From contig JAYKKR010000009.1 in assembly GCA_036971615.1 (NCBI GenBank), positions 1,116,001-1,180,000 on the forward strand: a DNA stretch of 64,000 nucleotides, given 5' to 3'. Source of the DNA: Amyloporia xantha (taxonomy: Eukaryota; Basidiomycota; Agaricomycetes; Polyporales; Adustoporiaceae). Below the pieces are notes generated by a model, which searched no databases, was not told the origin of the DNA, and saw nothing but the letters and a program-made list of their open reading frames with translations. Positions 24,227-36,042 of this stretch are shown one piece after another; the stretch's first letter is position 1, and each line of letters begins with the position of its first letter. The position numbers and the translations under genes are program-made.

Positions 24227-25014
24227 CAGGTTCCTTCCCACCCGTCTTCGGGAGGTGGGGGCCCATCCGAGATATTCATGACATACGGAAAACATACCAG
24301 CCACACGGCACTATCCGAAACTATTTCAAACTCCACAATCTTAATCCCCCTCACCTCCCTACGACGGCTGGCACAAAACATTTGTAAACAAACGGCCTCG
24401 GTCGAGGGTCGCCTTGATTTGGAAAGCACTGTCGCCGGGATTCTTGGTGGCGCGCGGTGGCGGGTCATACTGAGTAGAATGCAAAATGTGTTACACTTGA
24501 CGAATGACTTCCAAAAACCATTCATAAAATGCCTCTCATGTACAGAAGTATCCTCGTACTTAAAATTAGTCACTATTAAGCAGAATGGAGCAACAATCAG
24601 GTTAGTTCATACCAACTCCCTCATAGAAGGCCCATTTCTAAATCATGAAGGGTGAATCTCTTTATTTTGCCTATCAATTATGTTTATCATGCACTAAACA
24701 TATTATTAAAAATTTTGGGAGATGCATAGGCCCGTAGAATGCTCAAAGGCGGTCTCTGTGCACTCGCGCACACATCAGAATTTGTTTTCGTCGGCGCCAG
24801 AGCCTTCCAAATCGAGGCGACCCTCGACCGAGGCCGTTTGTTTACAAATGTTTTGTGCCAGCCGTCGTAGGGAGGTGAGGGGAATTAAGATTGTGGAGTT
24901 TGAATATTCACGTGATTATCACATGATTATACACGTGACTCCACTTAGGATATAGTACAGAGTACCGCCTTCAGATGGGCCCCCACCTCCCGAAGACGGG
25001 TGGGAAGGAACCTG
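24227..25014. mobile_element. 788-bp Mutator-like MITE (9-bp target duplication)
   Basis: The termini CAGGTTCCTTCCCACCCG and its complement are flanked by an exact 9-bp duplication AGGAATGAT (24218-24226 and 25015-25023). The outer about 40 bases of the inverted repeats are perfect. A diverged stretch follows, then a second inverted block of about 100 bases (about 24325-24425 against 24808-24910, including GGCCGTTTGTTTACAAATG). No coding capacity. Long inverted repeats with a 9-bp duplication are the hallmark of MULE elements. Confidence 0.8.
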
Positions 25015-25111
25015 AGGAATGATACCCTCGGCTGAAGGCCTTGATCTTGCTTTAGATGGACCTTTTATGTCCGCTTACGACATAATTGTATTTGTTTCTC
25101 CAATATGTACT

Positions 25112-25194
25112 GGGCGTTTGGCACAGTGGTAGCGCGCCTGCTTTGCATTAACGCAAATTGCATGAGGTCCAGGGTTCAATCCCCTGAACGTCCA
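25112..25194 (+). tRNA. tRNA-Ala (anticodon TGC) with 11-nt intron
   Basis: The acceptor stem GGGCGTT pairs with AACGTCC (one G-T), discriminator A at 25194. The D arm is GCAC-AGTGGTA-GCGC, the anticodon loop TTTGCA, and the T arm CAGGG-TTCAATC-CCCTG. The anticodon stem CCTGC pairs with GCATG (one mismatch) only if an 11-nt intron, TTAACGCAAAT, is removed after position 37, the standard place for eukaryotic tRNA introns. A TTTTT run a few bases downstream would end RNA polymerase III transcription. Confidence 0.85.
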
Positions 25195-25566
25195 AGCATT
25201 TTTGTTGCTTTCAACCGTTCCCCGAGGCCGGTGTTCTAAGAAGGTTGTTCCTGATTAGGATGCCGTGGTTACGTACGATGATGAAGGGAAGCGCTAAGGG
25301 GATTCTAGCAGGATTGATTAATTGGTTGGCCTAGACTAAATCATGCATGGATCCATTTATCAGTCGTCCTCGGATATGCGTCTGCCTGCAGTTAAAGCTC
25401 TCCGCCATCCTCATTCCGCACATCTTCATGACCCAGTCTGCTTTCCCCTGCTGCTCACGAGTTACCTGACGCTCACTCCCAGATATCACAAAGCACTGCC
25501 TTCTTCGTATACTCCTGCTTGTTGAGCTCTATAGGCCACACTATAACGACTAGGACGGTAACAAGG

Positions 25567-26654
25567 ATGGAAACCATGACAGGAAAAGAGACTCCAGAGG
25601 AGCAAGCGGCCATGAATGATTTCAGGACAAATATATGGGCGGTTTTCCAGCCGCTGTACGAAGACAAGTGGGATCAAGGTGGATACGTGCACGTCTGCGT
25701 CCGTCGTGACCTGGTCTCTAATGTCTGATACCCATATTCCTGCCTTTCCGATAAACAGCTCGATGGGACGCCGCAGTCGGTGAGCTCCATGCTCCACCTT
25801 GCTCCGGGCTTGCTAACTGCGCAGGCGTTAATAGCAAAATTCAGGGCCGCACACGACCCCGCCGTGGTCGAAAGATTTATGAAAAGAGCCCGCCTGCCGG
25901 CATGGGACGCTCTTGAGGAGCAAATGAAAAAGGGTCCGCCTGCGTTCTTGCGCCCTGGCTGGACGAGCCCCCTTCTCGGCAAGAAGGTGGACCTGACTTG
26001 GCTCGACTCCAACACGTTTGAATGCATACGGCCAAGCAAGGACGGATGGCGGAACAAGAAGGTCCTCATCATCGAATTCTGGGCATCGTGAGTCCTTTTG
26101 CGCCTAGCTTCGCAGCGGAAATGGAATTCTGACACCTGCCGCTCCTGCTTCCAGCTGGTGCCGGGTATGTACGGGACGTCGCTTCCGTGTCAGACGTTGA
26201 ATGGACTCTTGCTCCGCAGCCCTGTCATGTGGTCTGCGACATATTGTCAGATATCCATGCGAAAAAGCCAGATGTCAAGGTTATCACCTTCAATCACGAG
26301 GGCATATTCACCAAAGCGGACATCGATAGAACCGTAGTCAAGAACTTCGTCAACTCGCGGAGTGACATGAACTACCCGATTTATATTGACTCCAAGCGCG
26401 TGGCTCTTCAAGGTAAACGGGTTACCTTGAACGCTTGCCGGGTGCTGAGATCTAACTACGTTCTACCGCAGCACTCTTTGAGCCCGGGAAAAATCTATCT
26501 ATCCCTCTTGGTACGCACATTCTACTCAGAGCATTTGTCAGCAGCTGATTGCGGTATAGCGTTTGTTATCACTACTAAGGACCAGGTCATTCACTGGATA
26601 GGAAATCCAGAAGAGATGGCTGCGCCTCTCGCCAAGGTTCTCCTGTCCGTGTAA
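25567..26654 (+). CDS. Thioredoxin-fold (AhpC/TSA-like) protein
   Basis: Inferred exons 25567-25678, 25759-25779, 25835-26087, 26155-26164, 26220-26412, 26472-26510, 26560-26654 (240 aa; phases close). The core reads VLIIEFWASWCRPCH, with the Cys-x-x-Cys redox motif, then VKVITFNHEG, LFEPGKNLSIPLAFVIT and VIHWIGNPEEM, as in thioredoxin-like peroxiredoxin-related proteins. The first Cys of the motif lies in a 10-nt exon (Trp-Cys-Arg) and the second opens the next exon. An N-terminal helical region of about 90 residues precedes the fold, and I see no targeting signal. Likely a cytosolic disulfide oxidoreductase; substrate unknown. Confidence 0.8.
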
Positions 26655-28762
26655 GGGTCACGCACACAAGAGCGTTTGGGTTTCCGCTTGTGTCCGTTTG
26701 TAGCACGAAGGTTTGGGATCTTGTATTGTAAGGGTTTGCGAAGCTCACTGTCCAGGAAGGGTGCTCTCTTGTCTTAGATCGTGTACGAATAGCTCGTATG
26801 TTCCTTTGTAGCCGTGCTTTCTGATGCTCAGAGCCATTGTGTCCAATCTGTCGACGTCGTGGTCAATCTGCGACGCTGAGCGCTGCCTGCGCAGTTCGCT
26901 TACGGCGCTCTCGCATCTGACACCCATGTGCAGGGTGGGATTCTCAATTTCCAACCCTCTCACATGCGGCCCGATCGTGCGTTGCATTCCGTTCCGCTGA
27001 GCGATCGGATGGCTTGGGTCTTGGTCATCATAACTGGATGCGTGCTCTCGGGAAGCGAAGTGTAGAAAGTCAATTTTACAGCTTCCGATTGGGCCTGGGG
27101 ACGACACCCCAAGACGTCGTCCAGATACTTCGCGAGACCCAAGAGAAGCTCCGGAGTATCTGTGTGCAGCTTGAGCGGGCGCAAGTCGCTCGCAGACATG
27201 ATTCAATCCATTTGCGATCCACGAAGCTCTCCCTGTGCGGGAATAGACAAATCTTCCTGGACCCCGCCGTAGCGGGGAAGACGCGGATCGATCCGATTTT
27301 TCATCTCCGTTCACAGTTCGCCAGGAACGGGAAGCAGGTTGGGGTAGCTGATCTGAGCACCTCTAGGAACGTCTCCTCGTGGCCAGCATCATGCCGGAGG
27401 GAAGAAAATGCCGCGTACCTCGGACGAGATTGTAGGCACAACCAGCAGCGCGAAGATTGATATGGTTGTTTCTGAGTGTGGTGGAAACGTAGGGAGGACT
27501 GACAGTCTGAAGGATCGGCAGTACCGTAAACGCATGTTCCACGAAAAGCACTTCTCGTACGACATGACGTCACGCCGAGCGGGCTGTCGACGACGCGTCC
27601 CTGAGCGTGTCAATTTGTGTCGTTGTGCACTTTATATACTTACCGCATGGGTATCATACGGCGATCTCTATACAGGTAGGCAACAACAAAGGTGTGAGTT
27701 GTCTACAGCCGACGCCAGACTGCCGGACTGTCCAATGGCATCTTCGCGCTACGTCGCTGCTTACTTCGCAAGAAAAATTATTGTCAGTGGGCATTGGGCT
27801 TGGTGAGATGTGCCGTAAACGACCCTTAAGTCCTCGGCGTACAAGAATTTCGCAAGTTATCGCGGCTTTGGCCCGTGCTTCCGGTCCATGCAATCTCCTT
27901 CAGTCGACCTTGGGAAAGAGTCTGACAGAGCGTCTGACGATTGTATTTCACTTTCCGGCTCATCTCAGGCATGCAAATGTGTGGGTTGCTAGGTCAGGCG
28001 GATGTTTCATGAGCAAGCGCAGAATTGAATATCGCTTCATGCGTATTTCCAATTGCTGACCCTTGAAGCTAGGCAATAGTTTAGGATCAGTATGACTTTC
28101 GCTGCGGAACAGTGCGCAACATACACACGGGTTGGACGGCCAGCTGAAATTCTAGAACGTAGAAGCGCGGAAAGCGAAGATGGAAATGCCTGCCTGGCGC
28201 TCACCAGTTGACATATGAGCTCAGCGATGACGGGTAACAGGTAACGGGGGAACAGTACCGTTCATGTGAGACAGAAGCTTTTCACATGCGCTTGTGTCGA
28301 ACTTTAGCCGTGTTCATTGGGTGTGGGAAGTCAGGCGCGGCTCAATCCTGCCGCGACACTGCTCGGTTCAGTCGCATCAGTAGAATAGTCCTGAGGAGCA
28401 ATGTAAATCTGAAGCCCACCTGGGAGGTATCTGATAGATAAGTAGTATTCTGAGACAGTCCAAGACGTGTGCGATGGTGAACGGTTGTACTTGAGAGACC
28501 GACGAACCTGAGATCATTCACCACGTGCCCTCGTCCTTCCAAGATCGGGATCGGCGATCGTCAGTCGCGACGACAACCTGGCCTCAAAGCAGCCACAAAG
28601 GCCAGCAAAGGCCTCACCCTGGCCTCACCTTTCATTAGCGTCTCATGAATCAGCGTTAGCCCTTGGCTACGTCCCTTTGATAGTACGTGGATATATACAT
28701 TATCCCCTATCGCAAGGTTTTCTCATTCGGTCTCGTCAAGCCTAGTCTTGTCTCGGCGAACA
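26655..28762. other. 2.1 kb with one unexplained minus-strand frame
   Basis: The minus strand at 26745-27314 is open for 189 codons (ending HGYKGTYELFVHDLRQ), and a second minus frame is open at 26960-27199. Neither resembles a family I know and no splice path was clear, so I leave it as possible coding sequence. Nothing else seen to 28762. Confidence 0.3.
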
Positions 28763-29362
28763 ATGTCAGACTTGACAATCGAAGATGTCCCTGCGATTGC
28801 GTCAGGCTCGCGAAACCCAAACGTCTTCAGCGATGCGGCCCGCCGGCAGTTACGCACTGCCATCTCGACATGTCCAGAGGACAGACTACGTGAGATCGTT
28901 ACCGAGTTAGTGGGCAGCGTACCTGCCGTAGAGCATGCTATCTTCTGGAAGCTAGTCACCGCAAAAAACACCGGGAATCAGCAGAGGCTGGCGGAAGAGC
29001 CCTTTATCTCAAGATGGGAGGTTTGTGCTAGATGCAGCGTAGAATTTGATGCAGGGACGCAGCGAATTTCAGGAGAATGCACGTATCATTCAGGTAATGC
29101 AGGTCTCCCACTATCTCTCGAAATAGGTTTCTTGTGAGCAACATTTGATGTTTGTCTCATTCAAGGTGAACTCGAAGTAAACGATGAGATGTTCGTGGAT
29201 TGGGACGAAAGGTGCCACGGCCCGATGGATACCAAAAGCAATATACGTGATTTTCCTGAGAACTTCACCTGGAACTGCTGTGACAAGGACGGTACGGCCG
29301 ACGGATGCGAGGAGGGAAGCCATGTACCTCGGGAGTCCAGGAAGAAACGCGCTCGGCGCTGA
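28763..29362 (+). CDS. CHORD-like Cys/His protein, copy 1
   Basis: Inferred join(28763..29093,29166..29362), 175 aa. A helical N-terminal half (ARRQLRTAISTCPEDRLREI) is followed by a Cys/His module: RWEVCARCSVEFD, GECTYHS, a split at the intron, then WDERCHGPMD, FTWNCCDKDGT, DGC and a final His. The order C-x2-C ... C-x2-H ... W-x-CC ... GC-x(n)-H resembles the zinc-binding CHORD domain, though spacing differs and I call it only CHORD-like. The basic tail RESRKKRAR could be a nuclear signal. A paralogue follows 0.5 kb downstream in the same orientation with the intron in the same place. Confidence 0.65.
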
Positions 29363-29646
29363 TGTCTTTGAACGGGCATCAACTGACCAGCATGTATAGT
29401 TGCGATGATGCTGAATGAATTCATGCTGCACTCCGTTACTATAATGCGCTGTTGTCAGTCTGCATTATGAGTATTGTCAATGTGAGGACAAGTCTCCGTT
29501 GCAATAAGCGAGGGGCCAAACATCACTGCTTTGACAAGGTACCAGCTACGCTGCGCTGAGGTGGCCCTCGATCAGCGTGGCCTGTGGCCCCGGTTGTCAA
29601 AGAGCTGTGGCACAAAGGCCGGTTTGTTTTCCTGTCCCAGATTTAA
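29363..29646. other. Spacer between the tandem CHORD-like genes
   Basis: About 280 bases; nothing recognised besides the presumed 3' end of copy 1 and promoter of copy 2. Confidence 0.3.
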
Positions 29647-30575
29647 ATGAGCAAGCTTGAGCGGATTTCCGACAACGACTCACAAGTATCATGCCTCGCA
29701 CAAGAGGAGTATGGCCGCGTGAGTCTTCCTGTTCGGTGCCGTGGGTCATCTTCCAGGGATGTCACTCATGTACTCGCCACAGCCCTTCCGCGTCGACAGG
29801 ATCGACACGCTTCACCAACGTTGGACCACGATATCTCGATGGACAGCAATGTTTCGATGCAAGAGAACAGCTTCTCTCAAGCGGAGGACGCGAACATGGC
29901 TGACAACAGCATCCTATCGTTGGCGGACATCGGCAGCGGCCCCACGGTGCCAACGGCCCCGCAAAATACAGGGGGCAGAGAAACCCTAGGTATGCTCGCC
30001 GCGCAGGGGCGCAGGCCAGAATATCTCGGGGAGCTGCTCCGCGTCGCCATTGCCACCTGTCCGGAGGCCCGCCTACGCGACCTTCTGACCACCTTGCTCG
30101 TAGAGGACGCTAACGTGGCCCGCGCGCTCCTTCTGAATATGGTCACCATCGACCCTGCCTCGCAGGTCGCGTCTGTCGCCGACGTGACTAGGGGCGACAT
30201 CGTTCTCCGATGGGAAGTCTGCTGGAGCTGCCAAGCGGAGTATGACGCGAGCGTCCCGCGTGTGGAGGGGGAGTGCATGCATCATCCAGGTATGTTCGAC
30301 GTATTCCGGCTGCAGTTGTAGTGCTTGCACCAGAGCGTTGTGCACAGCAAAGTTGCTAAACGAGAGATGTTTGTCTAGGCTCCTTATGCGTCAATAAAGA
30401 ATCATTCGCTCACTGGGACGAGATCTGCGAGGGCCCAATGGACACGGCGCAGAACAAGAATCTTTATCCTGAGAGATTCAACTGGAGCTGCTGCGGTCGG
30501 GCAGGCACCGAGGACGGATGTGTAGTGAGCAAGCATCAGCCCACGGCAGCGCGCAGATTTCTAGGTGTTCCTTAA
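29647..30575 (+). CDS. CHORD-like Cys/His protein, copy 2
   Basis: Inferred join(29647..30289,30379..30575); the start could instead be ATG 29839 (MDSNVSMQEN), which better matches the shorter copy 1. The sequence parallels copy 1: LRVAIATCPEARLRDLLTTL, then RWEVCWSCQAEYDA, GECMHHPG, intron, CVNKESFAHWDEICEGPMD, FNWSCCGRAGTEDGC, KH. The phase-1 intron sits between the HP and G codons exactly as in copy 1, so the pair arose by tandem duplication. Probably a zinc-binding protein; no partner can be inferred. Confidence 0.65.
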
Positions 30576-31100
30576 TGAGGTGTTCTGACTCCACCAAGAC
30601 TCCACGCAGATATAGATTGCGGGAGCTCGCGGCTCTACCGCTATTTGTACACCTAGACAATTTATAATTCAAATACAGCCTGTTGTAATGGCTTAGCTCG
30701 GCGTGTTCGAGCCCCACTTCGCGCAGCAAACACATGCTAGAACAAAAAATTGCCGTATGAAAAAAAATCGTATTGAGAGAAAGCTACATCCAGTCTTTTA
30801 AAGTACACACAAGCGCGTACAGTACAACATTGTCCCATTCACAACAAAGAGCAGCCACCCAGCGATGATCCCGAAGAGCATAGGTGCGAATTAAAAACGC
30901 GGGAAAGTAATCAAGGCAAAGAAAATAATTGAGGGGACAGGCAAAGGTTAACACATCGTCCGTCCAATTGAAATGGAACCATATTATTGCGGTATGCCGG
31001 CGTTCCCACATAGGTGATGCCTGCGTTATCGTCGGTCGTCGGTCTTCGTCATCGCCATCTTGGTGTCTTCATCAAGTCAATTCTCTGTGCACCCAACCAT
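30576..31100. other. Intergenic, nothing seen
   Basis: Spacer between convergent genes (copy 2 of the CHORD-like pair and the minus-strand hypothetical). No feature found. Confidence 0.4.
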
Positions 31101-31832
31101 CTAAGCACTGCAATCAATCATCTCCCAGTCCTCCGGGGGAACCACCACCCACGACTTGCTCAACGTGCCATCATTATCCGCCATGACAACATCGCTATCC
31201 CCATCTCTCTGCGCCGCAACGATCCGCTCCAGGTCGCTTGTCGCTGAAAACAGGGATCGGTCCAGCTCCCTATTGGCCGTAAACATCGACAGCGCTAACC
31301 GTGGTCCCATGTATAGAATTTTCCTGCCCTCCGGTGACATGCGCATGCGGGTAGTGATCGCCACACGGTAAAGGTCGGGTTCAGGCTTTGAGCGTGGGAA
31401 GGACGCGCGTGCAGGTATGACTGAGGGTTTCGGGGCAAGCGGGGAGGACGTGCGCGGGCGGGGCATAGGGATACGAGAGACGGTGTAGGAAACCGGCTGA
31501 GCGACACTCGAAGGCTGGACGAGTGGTGGAGAGCGGTGGGTCGCTTTGCGGCGCTCTCGTTCTTCTTTATAATAGCGCAAACTGCGCGTATGTGGAATCC
31601 CTGTCGAATACTCCGTATGCGAGGAAGAGGGTGCTCCAGCCCGTCCATATAATGTGGTCTCCACTGCGTTCTGCATGTCCTCTAACGAAAGATAAGAGCC
31701 TGTGCGGCGAAGCGTGCGTGCGGACTTCTGAGGTGGCGGCGCAGAAAAGGACATGGTACGTTTGCGACTCCCAGGACGTGCAGAGGTGGTGGAGGTGGTG
31801 GAGGTGGTGGAAAGAGTGAGAGAGCAGGTCAT
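31101..31832 (-). CDS. Hypothetical Ser/Pro/Arg-rich protein
   Basis: Intronless frame, 243 aa from the Met at 31832 (MTCSLTLS); the open frame continues further upstream and another Met lies at MSFSAPPPQK. It contains GSYLSLEDMQNAVETTLYG, a basic Ser/Pro-rich middle, then YRVAITTRMRMSPEGRKIL and a helical LALSMFTANRELDRSLFS, and ends with the acidic DSDVVMADNDG and a Trp-rich end. No known domain. The ordered blocks on either side of a disordered centre look like a real conserved protein rather than a chance frame. Confidence 0.6.
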   Translation of the reverse strand: MTCSLTLSTTSTTSTTSARPGSRKRTMSFSAPPPQKSARTLRRTGSYLSLEDMQNAVETTLYGRAGAPSSSHTEYSTGIPHTRSLRYYKEERERRKATHRSPPLVQPSSVAQPVSYTVSRIPMPRPRTSSPLAPKPSVIPARASFPRSKPEPDLYRVAITTRMRMSPEGRKILYMGPRLALSMFTANRELDRSLFSATSDLERIVAAQRDGDSDVVMADNDGTLSKSWVVVPPEDWEMIDCSA

Positions 31833-32869
31833 CGATGATTGAGCGGGATATAAGTGATGACTACTGCTGATGGTGGTACAAGGGGACTGATGAGACGGGA
31901 GACAAAGCCTGCATCCCGGGACAGCTTTGAGATGGACTGGATTAAATACACGTGACAGCTGCCATATTTGGTGAGTACGGGCTGTGCCGTGACTCGGCTG
32001 GGGCGGGGTGCGCAGCGCCCTCGACGCCGTATGCCCGACACGTTGAAGGCACGATGCTGTGGTCCGAGCCGAGGAACAATAGAATACGATACGCACCTAG
32101 ACTGCGCAGGCGGAGGATGGAATGCAATGTGGCTCCGGACTCACCGCGAGGCTGGAACATGTACGGAGCAGCAGTGCGGGAGGTCATCAAGTGATGCAAT
32201 ACAACATCACTTGATGGACACTGACTTCACCGCTCCGCTCGAGTTGTACTGATATGGCCTCGAACGGATCATGAACTCGAGTCAATTCTCCCTTGATTGG
32301 AGTTTGCATTGGCTGCGTGTGAACTGACAGCAAATTCCTGCGGCCCAGAGTTGTTCAGGTACAGATTTCCAACGACGAGCTATTGCATGACACCAAGATG
32401 AACATTGGAGCAAGAAAAGGCCCAGGTCCGATGAGATGGCACCGAAGACGTGGGGAGGAGTTGAACACAAAGAGAACATTGAGATGTAGAACAGCCTTCA
32501 TTTCGAGACTAGACAGACATATAGACGCTGCGCTTGATTTGTGGCGATGGAGATAAGACACACTGAGAAGCTGGCAGGTCAAGAGCAACAGAGAGATTGT
32601 AAGACTAGCTGAAGATGGGAGGCCACCGAGCGAGCAGGACGAGGAAGAAAGACAAAGAGAGGCGGTGGTTGTTCAACCGCTTTCACCAATCAACACGAGG
32701 CGAGATCCACATCTTCATCGCAGTCTGGGGCAGATCTTATCTCGACATTACTTATTAGATACCTGCAGTACACGCTGCTGATAGCTGCGTTGAGCTTCCT
32801 TGCGACAGTCGAACTGTTGTGGGTCTCTGCGAGACATTCTTGTGATATTTCTCCCCCTGTTCAGAGATA
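31833..32869. other. 1-kb region upstream of urease
   Basis: Divergent promoter region between the minus-strand hypothetical and plus-strand urease. No gene recognised. Clusters of GGTGG triplets (31790-31812) belong to the neighbouring coding sequence. Confidence 0.4.
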
Positions 32870-35800
32870 ATGAGGATCTTACCCAGAGAGGAAGCCAAGC
32901 TTCTGTTACACCAGGTGGGATTGAATCCGATTCTATCCGTACGAGTTTACCAACGTATCGTAATACAGGCGGGCTTCCTTGCACAGAAGCGACTTGCACG
33001 AGGGCTACAGCTGAACCAGACAGAGGCCGTGGCACTCATCGCGTCACAGCTCCAGGAACGTATCAGAGATGGGAAGCACTCTGTCGCCGAGTTAATGCAG
33101 CATGGCAAGACAGTGCTTGGCAGAAGGCATGTCCTTCCCGGAGTTCCTAGTCTTCTCCATGAGATACAGGTCGAGGGCACGTTTCCCGATGGGTATGCCG
33201 CTCCGCCTGCTCATCATTTTCCTCGTTCAAACTGCCATGCAGTGTGTTCCTGGTGACAGTACACGACCCTATCTGCAACGACACAGTTGAGCTCTCAGCT
33301 GCGTTGTATGGCTCCTTTCTTCCGGTTCCTCCGGATCACGCTTTCCCCCAGGCGGACCCATCTCAGTATTCCCGCGAGAAGGCTCCTGGGGCGATCATAG
33401 TCAAGAAAGAACCTATTGTCATCAACCGGGGGCGGGAGCGTGTCAAACTCCGAGTAACGAACAATGGCGATCGCCCGATTCAGGTACGTTCTTGAGCTGG
33501 TGAACCATTGAAGATGCGGTAGAGACTCTGATTCTAGGTCGGGTCCCACTACCATTTTATCGAAACCAACAAAGCTCTATCCTTCGACAGAGGATTGGCA
33601 TATGGGAAACGACTAGACATTCCTGCAGGCACCGCTGTCCGCTTCGAACCTGGAGATACCAAGCATGTGACGCTCTGCTCGATTGGCGGCGCAAAGCGCA
33701 TTACCGGTGGCAACCGACTCGCCTCGGGCTTCTTCGATGTTTCAAGGACAGATGACATTGTAGAGAACCTAATTAAGAAGGGATTCGGCCACACCCCTCA
33801 ACCCGGTGCTCTCGAAATTTCTGTGGATACAGAAATGAGCAGGGAAGCGTATGTCGCAATGTTCGGACCCACCGTCGGTGATAGGGTGAGACTAGGAGAC
33901 ACGGAGCTCTGGATCGAAGTCGAGCGGGATGAGGTAATGCATGGTCAACTGGTCTGCTATCAGTGTAGTGTAACTAAAATAAACCCGATTCAGACGTTCT
34001 ACGGAGAGGAAGTCAAGTTCGGAGGCGGTAAGGATCGTGTCTACATCATTTCCAACTGCATGCTTATCATTGGATTTAGGAAAGACCGTACGTGAAGGTA
34101 TGGGTCAGGCAACGGGCTGCTCGTGCGAAACATCGCTCGATCTCGTCATCACCAATGCCCTGATCGTGGACTGGAGCGGCATTTACAAAGTCAGATTTGA
34201 GCTTAACTTCATCCTTTGATGAAGGCTCACTTGCTCATGCAGGCAGACATCGGAGTCAAGGATGGCAAGATTGCCCGTATAGGAAAGGCGGGCAATCCAG
34301 ATGACATGGCCCGTGTCCACTCCGACCTCGTTATTGGCTCTGCCACGGAAGTCATCGCGGGAGAGAAGCTGATCGTAACCGCAGGTGCTGTCGACGCACA
34401 TGTGCACTACATCTGTCCCCAGCAAGTGACAGAGGCACTCGCATCGGGTGTGACGACCATGATCGGTGGCGGCACGGGTCCCAGCGCTAGCACCAACGCG
34501 ACGACATGCACGCCAAGCCCATTCTACATGAGACATATGCTGGCAGCGACAGATACCTTACCCATGAACTTCGCATTCACCGGTAAAGGAAATGACTCGG
34601 GAAGGACCGCCTTGGAGGAGATTGTGAAAGCGGGAGCGGCTGGTCTCAAACTCCATGAGGATTGGGGCTCGACACCGTCCGCTATCATAAACTGTCTAGA
34701 CATAGGCGACGAATATGACGTCCAGGTTTGCCTTGACATGGCCATCAGAGTTCGCGTGTGGTTGCTGACCACATTGACCGTCCAGATCAACATTCACACA
34801 GACACTCTTAATGAAAGCGGCTTCGTGGAAAGTGTGTGGATTTGTTGGCGATACCGGTGGTCCTCTTAAGTCATCTTGAAACAGGCACGATTGAAGCGTT
34901 CGGGGACCGTACAATTCATACGTACCACACTGAAGGAGCAGGTCAGATCACCACCGATGCAGTGGCCTATACACTCACTGGCAGTTGACAGGTGGTGGGC
35001 ACGCGCCGGACATCATCGTGGTCTGTGAGCTTGAGAATGTGCTTCCTTCGTCTACAAATCCCACGCGGCCATACACCAATAACACACTTGACGAGCATCT
35101 TGACGTGAGTTGCAGAATATTCCAATTGGCCTGTACGATATTGATATTTCACACCACATGTCTTTAGATGCTGATGGTCTGCCATCATTTGGATAAATCA
35201 ATACCGGAAGATCTTGCCTTCGCCGAGTCCCGTATTCGTGCAGAGACAGTGGCCGCCGAAGATGTCTTGCACGACATTGGCGCCATCTCCATGATCAGCT
35301 CCGATTCGCAGGCCATGGGAAGAGTAGGCGAAGTCATCAGCCGAACATGGCGGACGGCGAGCAAGATGCGTGAATTCCGGGGCCCTTTGACTCTGCTGGG
35401 CGATGCGCCCGGGCGAGACAATTCGCGCGTCAAGCGGTATATTTCCAAATACACCATCAACCCGTGAGTCGGTCAGCGCTTGTAGAGTTCGACGCACATT
35501 CTCATTGTGTGGTCCGTAGCGCGATCACGCATGGAATCAGTCATCTCGTCGGGCAGGTCGCTGTCGGTGCTCTTGCGGATCTAGTCTTATGGAAACCAGA
35601 GAATTTCGGATCAAAGCCGGAGATGGTGCTCAAATCCGGAGTCATTGCGTGGGCGCAGGTATATATTGGTCGTCTCTGGGAAAAACCGGCGCTTACAACG
35701 ATGTCATAGATGGGGGACGCCAACGCCTCCATTCCGACCGTGCAGCCCTTCATAGGGAGACCTATGTGGGGTTCACATCCAAAGTCTGCGGCACTCAACT

Positions 35801-36042
35801 CCGTTGCGTTCGTATCAGCCATATCGATCGAATCCGAGACAGTACAAGGGTATGGCCTGAGCAAACGCTGTGAAGCCGTCAAGCATTGTCGCACCGTGAA
35901 GAAGAAAGATATGAAATGGAACTTTGCAACACCCAAAATGAAGGTTGACCCGGAGAGCTACGAGGTTCGAGCTGATGGCGTACTGATGGATATAGAGCCA
36001 GCGGAACGGCTTCCCTTGAGTCGAACATACAACATTTTTTGA
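32870..36042 (+). CDS. URE1: Urease (single-chain nickel enzyme)
   Basis: Hydrolyses urea to ammonia and carbamate in the cytosol. Thirteen inferred exons: 32870-32938, 32969-33192, 33243-33483, 33538-33933, 33994-34027, 34080-34189, 34243-34725, 34786-34831, 34885-34941, 34992-35104, 35168-35463, 35520-35658, 35710-36042. They sum to exactly 846 codons, close to the usual fungal length. Domains run gamma ([15 protein letters not shown]), beta ([14 protein letters not shown]), alpha ([20 protein letters not shown]). Nickel-site residues are visible: HVH, the carbamylated Lys of [30 protein letters not shown], the mobile-flap Cys in MVCHHL, and the catalytic-region SSDSQAMGR. It ends PMWG...RTYNIF. 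It needs accessory proteins to load nickel; none is in the window. No defect seen. Confidence 0.95.
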
